NCBI RefSeq assembly: GCF_000373185.1
Contig: NZ_KB890639.1
Span: 1 to 64,000 of the forward strand
Length of the DNA: 64,000 nucleotides
Origin: Segatella paludivivens DSM 17968 = JCM 13650
GTDB lineage: Bacteria; Bacteroidota; Bacteroidia; Bacteroidales; Bacteroidaceae
Direction of reading: 5' to 3'
Within the stretch, counting starts at the first letter, position 1, and every line of letters begins with the position of its first letter. Shown here piece by piece: positions 1-8,006 of the stretch. A model generated the notes under the pieces. The model was not told the origin of the DNA. It made no database searches and was given only the letters and a program-made list of their open reading frames with translations. The position numbers and the translations under genes were made by a program.

Positions 1-1699
1 TATTCCATTGAGCTATATATGAATCAGAAGGCTTTAGCAAAGGATTACCACATTGGTACATAAACTCATTTGAATAATAACTAGAGTTGCTTAATTGCCT
101 GAATGTTGGTCTACTTGTACGGGAAGTGAACGACAATGTATTAGCCCAACCATTCTTATTATATATTAATGATATAGAGGGGTATATATTTTTATAATGT
201 CGATGAACATCTCCTGTCCTATCTATTAAATTCTTATAATCAGAAACTAATTCTTCATAGCGTAATCCTCCATTGACCAGTACATCACCCATATTAAGTT
301 TAGCTTCTGCATAGGCAGCATATTTATTTTCTTTATCGCTATAATTTGAAGACGGCGTATTCCCAGAGTCGCTACTCAAAGAACCTGATATATTTATGTG
401 ATTACATTCTATTCCCCATGATAATCCCAACTTCTCGTTTAATTTGTAATCGAATGCAAACTTACCAGAATAAATGTCCAACATATTATTTCCGATACTG
501 ATGGTTAATTTAGGAACACTCGCTGTTGTTTCATTTGTTTCCTGATTGTATTTATTATTATTATTGGCATAATCCAGATTAAATTCTGACGACAACAGCT
601 TGCTCCACTGTGCATTATAGAATAGGTTTACGTGATTATATTTCGTCTTATTAGTATAATCATTAAGAATATCTGTTAACTGAACAACTTTATCATTTAG
701 CTGATAATCAAGCATAGAAATACGATGTTCATTATCTTTGTTATTTGATGAATTCCACTCAACGCCTATGTTATGTCTATCATTTATTTCATAATCCATG
801 TTTATTTGCCATTCACCGTTAGTCAAATGTCCCTTAGCTGTTTGATCTTGAGTATAACGATGTGTGTTTTCTCCAAGGAATAATTCTTTTGTTTGTGGAA
901 GTATAGATCTGTTTTTTGTATTATCGTAACTGAAGTTAGCTGATAAACTAAGTTTCTGATGCTTAAATCCTATCTTCATGTCATTACCATAGCTTGACCG
1001 TCTGTTTTGTTTGGCACTGCTCCCAACTTGCAATGTCAGTCCGTCTTCTTTTTTCAAAAGAACAATCTTAAGTACAGCCTTTCCTTCTGCGTCATATTTG
1101 GCATCAGGGTTACTAATAAGTTCGATGCTTTTTATATCTTTCGGAGATAGTTGTCTCAATTCAGTCTGATCTTGTACTTTTTTGTTATTTATGTATATTA
1201 TAGGAGCACCTAAGCCGAAGACTTCAAATCCACCATTAGCTGTTCTTACTATTCCTGGAATCTGAGAAACTAAATCTGAGAATTCATGTACTTGACTCAA
1301 TACAGATCCAGCTACATCCGTTATCATAGATCCATTCTTTTGTCGAAAGATGGGTTTACTTCCTATCACAGAAACCTCACTCAAAGTGGTAGAGTTTGTT
1401 TTAAGCTTAAGTATTCCTACATTAGTCTTCGTTTCTGATACAGGATAATATAAATCTTCATATCCAATGTGTGTCAGTTTTAATATTTTTGCAGTAAGGT
1501 TAGTATTAGATAGAACAAAATTTCCATCTTCGCTTGTTACACAACCAACTACAAATGAAGAGTCTTTGGCATTCAGCAAAATTATATTTGCATATTCGAT
1601 GGAAATCCCGCCTTCATCAACCAGACGTCCTGTAATAGTTTGAGCATGTCCAGCATATATGTTGCAGCATACGGCTAATATCATTAATAACTTCTTCAT
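1..1699 (-). CDS. TonB-dependent receptor-like outer membrane beta-barrel protein (partial, C-terminus off the left edge)
   Basis: About 566 residues are visible, from MKKLLMILAV onward; the barrel end lies outside the window. Residues 1-20 form a signal peptide ending AGHAQ. Residues ~21-95 look like a carboxypeptidase-regulatory-like fold (TITGRLVDEGG..., IGYEDLYYP). Residues ~100-200 form a plug-like domain (LVSQIPGIV, IIYINNKKVQD, IELISNPDAKYDAEG), and from ~205 there are alternating amphipathic strands typical of the outer membrane beta-barrel family (Pfam OMP_b-brl_3 type). It lies 33 bp downstream of the radical SAM maturase on the same strand, so it is probably the last visible gene of that operon and could move or recognise the peptide product. 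That role is inferred from position only. It is not a full SusC, since no SusD partner is seen. Confidence 0.85.
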   Translation of the reverse strand, partial: MKKLLMILAVCCNIYAGHAQTITGRLVDEGGISIEYANIILLNAKDSSFVVGCVTSEDGNFVLSNTNLTAKILKLTHIGYEDLYYPVSETKTNVGILKLKTNSTTLSEVSVIGSKPIFRQKNGSMITDVAGSVLSQVHEFSDLVSQIPGIVRTANGGFEVFGLGAPIIYINNKKVQDQTELRQLSPKDIKSIELISNPDAKYDAEGKAVLKIVLLKKEDGLTLQVGSSAKQNRRSSYGNDMKIGFKHQKLSLSANFSYDNTKNRSILPQTKELFLGENTHRYTQDQTAKGHLTNGEWQINMDYEINDRHNIGVEWNSSNNKDNEHRISMLDYQLNDKVVQLTDILNDYTNKTKYNHVNLFYNAQWSKLLSSEFNLDYANNNNKYNQETNETTASVPKLTISIGNNMLDIYSGKFAFDYKLNEKLGLSWGIECNHINISGSLSSDSGNTPSSNYSDKENKYAAYAEAKLNMGDVLVNGGLRYEELVSDYKNLIDRTGDVHRHYKNIYPSISLIYNKNGWANTLSFTSRTSRPTFRQLSNSSYYSNEFMYQCGNPLLKPSDSYIAQWN

Positions 1700-1732
1700 T
1701 ATACTCTACTGTTGCATATTAATTTTATAAAA

Positions 1733-3046
1733 TTATTGTATTCCATCCTTCATGCTTTTAATGTAATATAGCTCAATCAAAGAAAGAAAATCGTCTTCAT
1801 CTATTGGGCATGGATCATAAGATATTTTATTGTGATTTTGAGTATATCTTCTTTCAATACATCCGCCATCGCAAATTGGCATAAATACACAATCCTTACA
1901 TCTTTTATCCGAAAACATATCTGAACCTACTGTATATGTTGGGAGTATATAATTAGCTAGTTTCCCGTCAAAGACATTACTTACGACTTTTTCTTTTTTC
2001 CCTACATCAACCCAACACTTATATATTTCTCCAGATGGTCCTATAACATAAGAGTTTATACACGATGCTGCGCATCCTCCTATTTGAGGCTGTGTGGAAA
2101 CATCGATGTCGTTTATCCCATATTGTTCATACAAAGAACGTACAAAAGATATTTTTCCTTTATCTGCTAAACATGCTACTTTGCATGAATTATTTACATC
2201 ATTAACAAAAGCCACATTAATTGAATAATTTTGGTCTCCCCATCTTTCTTTCATTTCCTTATATAACAAGGGAAAGGTATCTTTATTTTCTGAATGTAGA
2301 TTTACTCGAACAATAACATGACAATCAGGCATATATCGAAAGACATTTTCTATGTTATTCATAATTATATCATAGGTAGGAATTCCTGATTTGTGAATTC
2401 TGCTTTTATTATGATAAGCTTTATTACCATCAACTGTGATTTGAATTTTATTTAAGTTATAATCACTTAATATTTTACATTTTCTTTCATCTAGCAAGAA
2501 AGCATTGGTAACCATTGAATGAGAACGTAACGACAAACTTTTATCATTCCGAATCTTATTTAAAAATGATAACATTTTGTCGAAAGCAATTAAAGGCTCA
2601 CCACCATGCCAACACAAATCTATATTATTCTGATTTTTCTTCTTAATAAAAGAATAGATACCTTCAATAACTTCTTCCGTAATTGTTATTGGTGGTAAAT
2701 TATTCTCATAACAATATGGACATTTAAAATTACAAGAAAAGGTAGGTAATAGGATAATACTAAGACTATTGCAAGCAAAAGCTTGTTTATATCTTAAAAA
2801 CTTTTTCAGTTCATAAAAATCCACATCTTCATTTTGTTGAACAAAGACTTTCCCCTTAATCAATTTTTCAATTATATCTTGGTTTATACCTAATGTATTA
2901 ACTTCAAAGTAATTTAATTTGGACAGTTCTTCTAATTTTGCAAAAAGCTGCCTACTCAATGATATGAAAAATCTGGTTCTTGTATTAAATAAAAGTGCAC
3001 CATATTTTTCGGAATATTTCAAATAATTATATCGTGAAAATTTCAT
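1733..3046 (-). CDS. radical SAM/SPASM peptide maturase, GG-Bacteroidales type
   Basis: 437 residues. The radical SAM [4Fe-4S] motif CxxxCxxC is C105-NFK-C109-PY-C112, followed by the GGEP motif at 148-151. A C-terminal SPASM domain with auxiliary-cluster cysteines is clear: C325, C329, C344, C383, C386, C392, C396 and C413, in the pattern CKDCVFMPICDGGC. The N-terminal ~90 residues look like the usual leader-recognition region of such maturases. SPASM enzymes install thioether, C-C or other crosslinks in ribosomal peptides. The target is very likely the 49-residue double-glycine peptide encoded 60 bp upstream on the same strand. The family assignment rests on the motifs plus the adjacent precursor; the type of modification cannot be told from sequence. 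Confidence 0.93.
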   Translation of the reverse strand: MKFSRYNYLKYSEKYGALLFNTRTRFFISLSRQLFAKLEELSKLNYFEVNTLGINQDIIEKLIKGKVFVQQNEDVDFYELKKFLRYKQAFACNSLSIILLPTFSCNFKCPYCYENNLPPITITEEVIEGIYSFIKKKNQNNIDLCWHGGEPLIAFDKMLSFLNKIRNDKSLSLRSHSMVTNAFLLDERKCKILSDYNLNKIQITVDGNKAYHNKSRIHKSGIPTYDIIMNNIENVFRYMPDCHVIVRVNLHSENKDTFPLLYKEMKERWGDQNYSINVAFVNDVNNSCKVACLADKGKISFVRSLYEQYGINDIDVSTQPQIGGCAASCINSYVIGPSGEIYKCWVDVGKKEKVVSNVFDGKLANYILPTYTVGSDMFSDKRCKDCVFMPICDGGCIERRYTQNHNKISYDPCPIDEDDFLSLIELYYIKSMKDGIQ

Positions 3047-3106
3047 ACTTTATAAAAAATAGGGTACGACAAACTTATAATGTCGCACCCACATGATTAG
3101 ATTTTG

Positions 3107-3256
3107 TTAAAATACAGATACTGAAAGCTGGTTAGGTGGTAGGTGAACAACACCATCTCCCTTGCACTCTATAACAGGCTGCTCATTTCCTCCATAAATT
3201 GATTCCAATTCAGAGGTTAACACATCTTCAAAAGATGTCAATGTTTTAAATTCCAT
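3107..3256 (-). CDS. 49-residue double-glycine RiPP precursor peptide (GG-Bacteroidales type)
   Basis: Reading the minus strand from ATG at 3256 gives 49 codons and a TAA. The leader MEFKTLTSFEDVLTSELESI ends in the motif ELESIYGG (GG at residues 22-23), the hallmark of Bacteroidales natural product precursors that are cut after Gly-Gly by C39 peptidase exporters. The predicted 26-residue core begins NEQPVIECKGDG and ends LSVSVF; it has one Cys, two consecutive prolines and mixed hydrophobic residues. It is encoded between a secreted DUF3244-like protein (102 bp upstream) and the radical SAM/SPASM maturase (60 bp downstream), all on one strand. A C39 transporter is not in the window and could lie beyond the left edge. 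The gene is small enough to be skipped by automatic callers. Confidence 0.85.
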   Translation of the reverse strand: MEFKTLTSFEDVLTSELESIYGGNEQPVIECKGDGVVHLPPNQLSVSVF

Positions 3257-3358
3257 TTTATTCTTTTTTCATTATACCTACTCACTAAGCTTTTGGGCAC
3301 ACTCTCCTGTTTACCAGTAAGGTCTGGATATAATATTGTCGACTTTATTATGTCATAG

Positions 3359-3733
3359 TTATATTTCCTCAGAAGAACTGAAAATTATATTACCACTATA
3401 GTATACTTCGATGGTATATTCTCCTTTCCCATATCCTTGAAGATCTAGAGTATAGGTTTCACCTTCTGCAAAAGAGCCAGAATTCTGATCTATAAGAATA
3501 CCATTTTGATAAACTTTTATTTCTGCATTATCAAATGCTCTCATAAAAGTCAATGAACATACCCCATTGTCCATGCTATCAATAATATAGGACATATGAG
3601 TTGATTTACGGACAGGAGGAGTTATACCTCCCATGGTTGGTGTTTCACTATTATCAAAATTAATAGCGAATGTGCTTAAATATATTGAACTAAGCAACAT
3701 TATCAAAGCAAAAAATAAGATATTCTTTTTCAT
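3359..3733 (-). CDS. secreted small beta-sandwich protein, DUF3244-like
   Basis: 124 residues with a clear signal peptide (MKKNILFFALIMLLSSIYLSTFA, cleavage near residue 23-25). The mature part has a TPPVRKS segment and then a repeated strand pattern ending with FDNAEIKVYQNG, YTLDLQGYGKGEYTIEVYYSG and IIFSSSEEI, which resembles the small DUF3244 beta-sandwich proteins common in Bacteroides and Prevotella. Those have no assigned enzymatic activity. It is the first gene of the minus-strand set that continues with the double-glycine peptide and its maturase, and it is divergent from the TPR regulator. A TAACTTTG -7 box lies 46 bp upstream of the start. A role in envelope protection or immunity is possible but only guessed from position. 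Confidence 0.75.
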   Translation of the reverse strand: MKKNILFFALIMLLSSIYLSTFAINFDNSETPTMGGITPPVRKSTHMSYIIDSMDNGVCSLTFMRAFDNAEIKVYQNGILIDQNSGSFAEGETYTLDLQGYGKGEYTIEVYYSGNIIFSSSEEI

Positions 3734-3779
3734 GTTTTAATCTCTATTTATTTAATCCATTTTTTGTCTTTCGGCAGAA

Positions 3780-3787
3780 CAAAGTTA
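3780..3787 (-). promoter_or_regulatory. -7 box TAACTTTG for the RiPP operon
   Basis: On the minus strand the sequence is a perfect TAnnTTTG, the Bacteroidota sigma-ABfr -7 consensus, 46 bp before the DUF3244-like start. The -33 element is weak. Confidence 0.55.
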
Positions 3788-3838
3788 TAAACGTTTTTAT
3801 TACCATCCAATTTATCTTGCAAGAAATTAAAAGTAGGT

Positions 3839-3922
3839 GTTGCAGGTTGCGTTGCAAGTTAAAATACACTATATCAGCTTTTTATGCTTATTTAAGCTAT
3901 TTTGTTGCAAGTCAAATGCAAC
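3839..3922. repeat. GTTGCAAGT direct repeats, candidate operator
   Basis: GTTGCAGGT at 3839-3847, GTTGCAAGT at 3851-3859 and GTTGCAAGT at 3904-3912; the first two start 12 bp apart and the third 53 bp later. TGCAAC at 3917-3922 is an inverted half copy. They lie upstream of both divergent transcription units, so an activator or repressor site is plausible. Confidence 0.45.
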
Positions 3923-4074
3923 AGAAATAGACAATCCTTAGACTGGAAAAATTACATTTTAAACAAAAAAGAATATTATTATTCAGCTATGAATAGAATA
4001 TTTTAATTGAACTTTTTTATAGTTAATAGTCTCAATTATATTACAAATAGTTAATAAAAGTCACCAAAAAGTTG

Positions 4075-4082
4075 TATTTTTG
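4075..4082 (+). promoter_or_regulatory. -7 box TATTTTTG for the TPR regulator
   Basis: Perfect TAnnTTTG match, 35 bp before the ATG at 4118. No clear TTTG -33 element. Confidence 0.5.
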
Positions 4083-4117
4083 CATCACTATTACTGATTA
4101 TAATAAAAAAACACTAC

Positions 4118-5707
4118 ATGATGAAAATCAATATAAAAGCATTATCTGCGATATTTATAATCATGGTATTTACATCATGCCATGAAAATATAAACCACAA
4201 ATTACAAATGGCAGACGAGTGCCTAGACAGAAATAATGTTGACTCTGCATATAACATCATAAAGCATATTAATCCTGATAATCTAAATGGAGATGAAAAT
4301 ATAGCCCTTTATACATTGTTAAATACTAAAGCAAAATACATCAAATATATTCCTGTAAAAAACGACTCGATTGATTATGCTATATTTTATTATAAACAGA
4401 ATGGACCTGAAAAAAGGCTAGCAGAAGCATATAATTATAAGGCTATGACAATGTATTATGATCAAGGAAAAAAGGAAAAAGCAATTGAATATCTTAAAAA
4501 AGCAGAAGCGATTGCTTTAAAAACTACTGATACAAAACTAATACAAAAGATTTATGATAATATATGTATTGTTAATTTATGGAGTAACCATTATAATATA
4601 GCTCTTGAATATGGATATAAAGCTCTTAATATTGCATATAATATAAAAGATACAGCTAGCGTAGCTTATGATTTAAGATATATATCTGATACATACTCTG
4701 AACTAAAAATGGATAAAAAGGCTATGGAATATTATTTAAAAGCTATTCGATATTCAAAATACTACAACAAGCAAAGTCTAAGTATTCTATTAGGGAATAT
4801 TGGTGAGTATTATTTTGAGAAGGGAAATATTATGAAAGCCAATGAATTTTTAGAGAAAGCATTCCAAAAGAGTCCTAATGTATATACATATTCTGTTGTC
4901 GCAGACATGTATATAGAAAAAGGTAAATACATAAAAGCAACAGAGCTTATGGAAAAAGCACCTTTACCAACTAATGATTTTGATAATTTGAAAAAACTAT
5001 CTACTCTATACAACTTGAATAGAAAATCCAAGAACTATGTGAAGGCTTTAAATTTTGCAGACTCAATCATTCAACTTAACAAGAAAATAAATTACTCAAA
5101 AGAGCATGACAACCTCAACGATATCCAGGCTAAATACGATCGTGAGATTATGGCACAAAAATTTAAAAGCCAAATCATATATATGATTGGAGCATTGTTG
5201 CTATTATCACTGTTAATCATATTGCTAATATTCAGACAGAAATATAGAAACTCTAAAATAAAACATGGCATAATCGAAAACAGGCTTCTAATAAACGAAT
5301 ACAAAAAGAGAATATCTGAAATGGAAAATGCAAAAGATAATTCCATTTCTAAGATTTCAAACTTGGAACAAAAGATTAATGTCTTAGAGGATAAAGAGTC
5401 GAAAACTTTATATAATGGCAAAAAATGCTACGAGAGTATCCTTGATAATAATACTATCGTAAATTGGTCTGCAAAGGATTTGAATGATTTCGTAGACTAT
5501 TATAGGTACAAAGACCTTCCATTCGTTTCATCGCTTGATGATGAATACAAAAATCTAAGTCCTAAACAATATCTATACTTGATCATGGTGAACGCTATGA
5601 ATAAAGACGACGCTACTGCGGAAAAAATAATGGGAGTGAGCAATGTTACCATTAGGTCTATTAAATCACGTATAAAGGCTAAGAAAGTCTATCATCCAAG
5701 TGTTTGA
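4118..5707 (+). CDS. TPR lipoprotein-like membrane regulator with cytoplasmic HTH-like C-terminus
   Basis: 529 residues. The N-terminus has a hydrophobic segment ending FTSCHEN, a lipobox-like Cys near residue 21. Residues ~25-330 are tetratricopeptide repeats (AEAYNYKAMTMYYDQGKKEKAIEYL and similar helix pairs). A single transmembrane helix lies near 352-373 (IIYMIGALLLLSLLIILLIF), then a coiled coil to ~440. The C-terminal ~90 residues end LSPKQYLYLIMVNAMNKDDATAEKIMGVSNVTIRSIKSRIKAKK, which reads like a helix-turn-helix. This architecture, periplasmic TPR sensor plus one TM plus cytoplasmic HTH, is a known Bacteroidota class of one-protein regulators. It is divergent from the RiPP operon and is its most likely controller, by position. 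Either of two adjacent Met codons could be the start. Confidence 0.8.
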   Translation: MMKINIKALSAIFIIMVFTSCHENINHKLQMADECLDRNNVDSAYNIIKHINPDNLNGDENIALYTLLNTKAKYIKYIPVKNDSIDYAIFYYKQNGPEKRLAEAYNYKAMTMYYDQGKKEKAIEYLKKAEAIALKTTDTKLIQKIYDNICIVNLWSNHYNIALEYGYKALNIAYNIKDTASVAYDLRYISDTYSELKMDKKAMEYYLKAIRYSKYYNKQSLSILLGNIGEYYFEKGNIMKANEFLEKAFQKSPNVYTYSVVADMYIEKGKYIKATELMEKAPLPTNDFDNLKKLSTLYNLNRKSKNYVKALNFADSIIQLNKKINYSKEHDNLNDIQAKYDREIMAQKFKSQIIYMIGALLLLSLLIILLIFRQKYRNSKIKHGIIENRLLINEYKKRISEMENAKDNSISKISNLEQKINVLEDKESKTLYNGKKCYESILDNNTIVNWSAKDLNDFVDYYRYKDLPFVSSLDDEYKNLSPKQYLYLIMVNAMNKDDATAEKIMGVSNVTIRSIKSRIKAKKVYHPSV

Positions 5708-5736
5708 TAAACTTCCTGCTACGTATTTGAAAATAC

Positions 5737-6270
5737 TTAAATAAACTTCTTGGCAAACTCCCACATCACAATACCAGAGGTTACACTGACATTAAGACTA
5801 TGCTTTGTTCCAAACTGAGGTATCTCCAAACAGTCATCACTCATATCTACGACATTCTGCTTTACTCCTTTTACCTCATTGCCAAATATGACAGCATAAC
5901 CGTTGCCTGATTCTGTATTGAGATTAAGATTCTGTAATTTAGTGCTTCCCTCAACCTGTTCTATACTATACACGAAATAACCATCACGATGCAATTCTTC
6001 TACGGCATCCTCAGTGCGTTCAAAATATTTCCAATCTACACTATCTTCACCACCAAGTGCAGTCTTGTGAATTTCAGCATTAGGGGGACATGCGGTGATA
6101 CCGCAAAGATATACAGCAGCAATGCGAAAAGCGTCTCCACTACGGAAAACACTACCCACATTATACAAACTGCGTACATCATCAAGAACCACAATTAGTG
6201 GTAACTTCTTTGCTTCCTTGAATTCCTCAACAGAAAGCCTGTTCATTTCTATTGTTCTTAACTTGCGCAT
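5737..6270 (-). CDS. TrmH/SpoU family RNA 2'-O-methyltransferase
   Basis: 177 residues, single SPOUT domain. The three family motifs are present: motif 1 NVGSVFRSGDAF at 37-48 (catalytic Arg43), motif 2 FGNEVKGV at 129-136, and motif 3 CLEIPQFGTKHSLNVSV at 147-163, which form the AdoMet-binding trefoil knot. The protein lacks an N-terminal L30e-like domain, so it resembles the short TrmH/TrmL group that modifies tRNA. The exact target nucleotide cannot be assigned. It is the last gene of a minus-strand set with the U32 protein and sufE (9 bp gap to sufE) and is convergent with the TPR regulator. Confidence 0.88.
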   Translation of the reverse strand: MRKLRTIEMNRLSVEEFKEAKKLPLIVVLDDVRSLYNVGSVFRSGDAFRIAAVYLCGITACPPNAEIHKTALGGEDSVDWKYFERTEDAVEELHRDGYFVYSIEQVEGSTKLQNLNLNTESGNGYAVIFGNEVKGVKQNVVDMSDDCLEIPQFGTKHSLNVSVTSGIVMWEFAKKFI

Positions 6271-6279
6271 GTCTTTGGT

Positions 6280-6699
6280 TTATGCTTTTACAGAGTATGC
6301 AAGAGCGTATGCCTTAATTTGCTTTATCATTGCAAGCAAACCATTTGAGCGTGTAGGACTAAGATGATCTTTAAGTCCAATCTTGTCAATGAAATAAAGG
6401 TCAGCATCAAGTATTTCAGTTGGAGTATGACCACTAAGAACTTGAATAAGCAATGCTATAATTCCTTTTACGATAAGCGCATCACTATCAGCCGTAAACT
6501 GAAGTTTACCATCTACAAGATCGCATTGCAACCAAACACGACTCTGACAACCATCAATCAAATTGCTGTCGTTCTTGTATTTATCATTAAGAACATCCAA
6601 TTCATTTCCCAGATCAATAAGCATCTGGTATTTATCCATCCAGTCGGTAAAGTCTTCAAATTCCTCTACCACCTCATTCTGGGCTTCATTTATGGTCAT
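6280..6699 (-). CDS. sufE: SufE family cysteine desulfuration protein
   Basis: 139 residues, close to the usual length of SufE. The conserved segment LIDGCQSRVW at 47-56 contains the sulfur-accepting Cys51. SufE takes persulfide sulfur from the SufS desulfurase and hands it to the SufBCD scaffold for Fe-S cluster assembly. No suf genes are adjacent here; the start codon sits one base from the end of the U32 family gene, so the two are translated from one message. In Bacteroidales an isolated sufE like this is common. Confidence 0.92.
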   Translation of the reverse strand: MTINEAQNEVVEEFEDFTDWMDKYQMLIDLGNELDVLNDKYKNDSNLIDGCQSRVWLQCDLVDGKLQFTADSDALIVKGIIALLIQVLSGHTPTEILDADLYFIDKIGLKDHLSPTRSNGLLAMIKQIKAYALAYSVKA

Positions 6700-6700
6700 A

Positions 6701-7984
6701 TTATTTTATCTCCTTTATTTCGTTAACGGTAACTAATTTATATAGTTTGTCGCTTGGTCTAACCTTTCCCGGTACAGGAATTGAAACCCTTGTACCTTGT
6801 TCTGCTTTTTCCACACAATTCAAATCGAAACGTATTTCATCCGCATTCAGATACATAACTCCAGTTGTTGGACCAGTGATAAGAAGTTTGTCACCTTTGT
6901 TGAAATCAGAAGCCTCTACAGCAACCTCAGCAACACCCAACTTAGAGAAATATTTCATGACTTTACCAACAAGGACTTTCTTTTCTGTTGCAGCACTGCC
7001 ATAATGCTTATTCCATTCGCCCAATGTCTGTCCCTGATAATATCCATCCCAGAATCCACGATTGAAGACTTTAGCAAGTTGCTTATCCCACTCGTCCTTC
7101 TTTTCTTCGGTTAATGTATCGTCAAGAACACTCTGAATAGCTTCCTTGTAGCATTTCACTACTGTATATACATATTCAGGTCCACGAGCACGTCCCTCTA
7201 TCTTGAAAACTCTCACACCCGCATCCATCATACGGTCTATAAAACGAATTGTCTTCAAGTCTTTAGGACTCATGACGTATTTATTGTCTATTTCCAACTC
7301 GTTACCTGTCTCATTATCAGTAACGGTATATGAACGACGACATATTTGCACACATTCGCCACGGTTAGCACTGCGATTAGCATTGGCAAGACTGAGATAG
7401 CATTTTCCGCTTACAGCCATGCACAAAGCACCATGACAGAACATCTCAATACGTATCTGCTTACCCATTGGCCCACATACATTTTGAGCGATAATCTGTT
7501 CATGAATTTCTTTCACCTGATCCATGTTGAGTTCACGCGCCAAGACAGAAACATCTGCAAAACGACTATAAAACTTCAACGACTCTATATTTGTTATATT
7601 AAGTTGAGTTGATAGATGAACTTCCTCTCCTACTTCATTACAATAACTCATAACAGCCACATCACTAGCAATTACAGCACTTATTCCAGCCTCTTTAGCA
7701 GCATCAATAATCTGCTTCATTGTTGCAATGTCATCATCATATATGATGGTGTTGACAGTAAGATATGTCTTTATCCCATGCTCATTGCATGTGGCAGCTA
7801 TTTCGCGCAAATCATCAATATTAAAATGATTTGCCGAATGAGAGCGCATATTAAGTTTTCCGATACCGAAATAAACGGAATCAGCACCAGCCTGTATTGC
7901 AGCGGCAAGACTCTCACGAGAGCCTACAGGTGCCATTACTTCAAATTCTGATATTTTTCCCTTCATGGGTGCAAATTTACTCAT
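6701..7984 (-). CDS. U32 family protein, TrhP-like (tRNA hydroxylation) or collagenase-like
   Basis: About 427 residues from the Met in MSKFAPMKGK. A longer reading frame upstream (to 8131) is rejected because it would run through the neighbouring gene's promoter and start; MKGKISEFEV at 7966 is an alternative start. The N-terminal TIM-barrel-like part begins FEVMAPVGSRESLAAAIQAGADSVYFG and includes four closely placed cysteines of the U32 type (FCHGALCMAVSGKCYLS, then RGECVQICRRSY) that in TrhP/RlhA relatives hold an Fe-S cluster, followed by PKDL and VFKIEGRARGPEYV. Length and motifs fit TrhP (YegQ), which makes 5-hydroxyuridine in tRNA from prephenate. A neighbouring methyltransferase and SufE agree with RNA modification and Fe-S supply, but this is inference. 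Confidence 0.88.
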   Translation of the reverse strand: MSKFAPMKGKISEFEVMAPVGSRESLAAAIQAGADSVYFGIGKLNMRSHSANHFNIDDLREIAATCNEHGIKTYLTVNTIIYDDDIATMKQIIDAAKEAGISAVIASDVAVMSYCNEVGEEVHLSTQLNITNIESLKFYSRFADVSVLARELNMDQVKEIHEQIIAQNVCGPMGKQIRIEMFCHGALCMAVSGKCYLSLANANRSANRGECVQICRRSYTVTDNETGNELEIDNKYVMSPKDLKTIRFIDRMMDAGVRVFKIEGRARGPEYVYTVVKCYKEAIQSVLDDTLTEEKKDEWDKQLAKVFNRGFWDGYYQGQTLGEWNKHYGSAATEKKVLVGKVMKYFSKLGVAEVAVEASDFNKGDKLLITGPTTGVMYLNADEIRFDLNCVEKAEQGTRVSIPVPGKVRPSDKLYKLVTVNEIKEIK

Positions 7985-7992
7985 TTTATTTG

Positions 7993-8000
7993 TAACTTTG
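7993..8000 (+). promoter_or_regulatory. -7 box TAACTTTG upstream of the C1 peptidase gene
   Basis: Perfect TAnnTTTG ending 6 bp before the ATG at 8007, implying an almost leaderless transcript if used. It overlaps the 5' end of the U32 gene. No TTTG at -33. Confidence 0.4.
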
Positions 8001-8006
8001 CGCAAT

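Larger units (their letters stand above)
3734..4117. other. 384-bp divergent intergenic region of the RiPP locus
   Basis: It holds promoters in both directions (minus -7 box at 3780-3787, plus -7 box at 4075-4082) and three short direct repeats of GTTGCA(A/G)GT at 3839, 3851 and 3904, plus a partial inverted TGCAAC at 3917. No further gene is seen. The region is very AT-rich toward the plus-strand gene. Confidence 0.7.
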
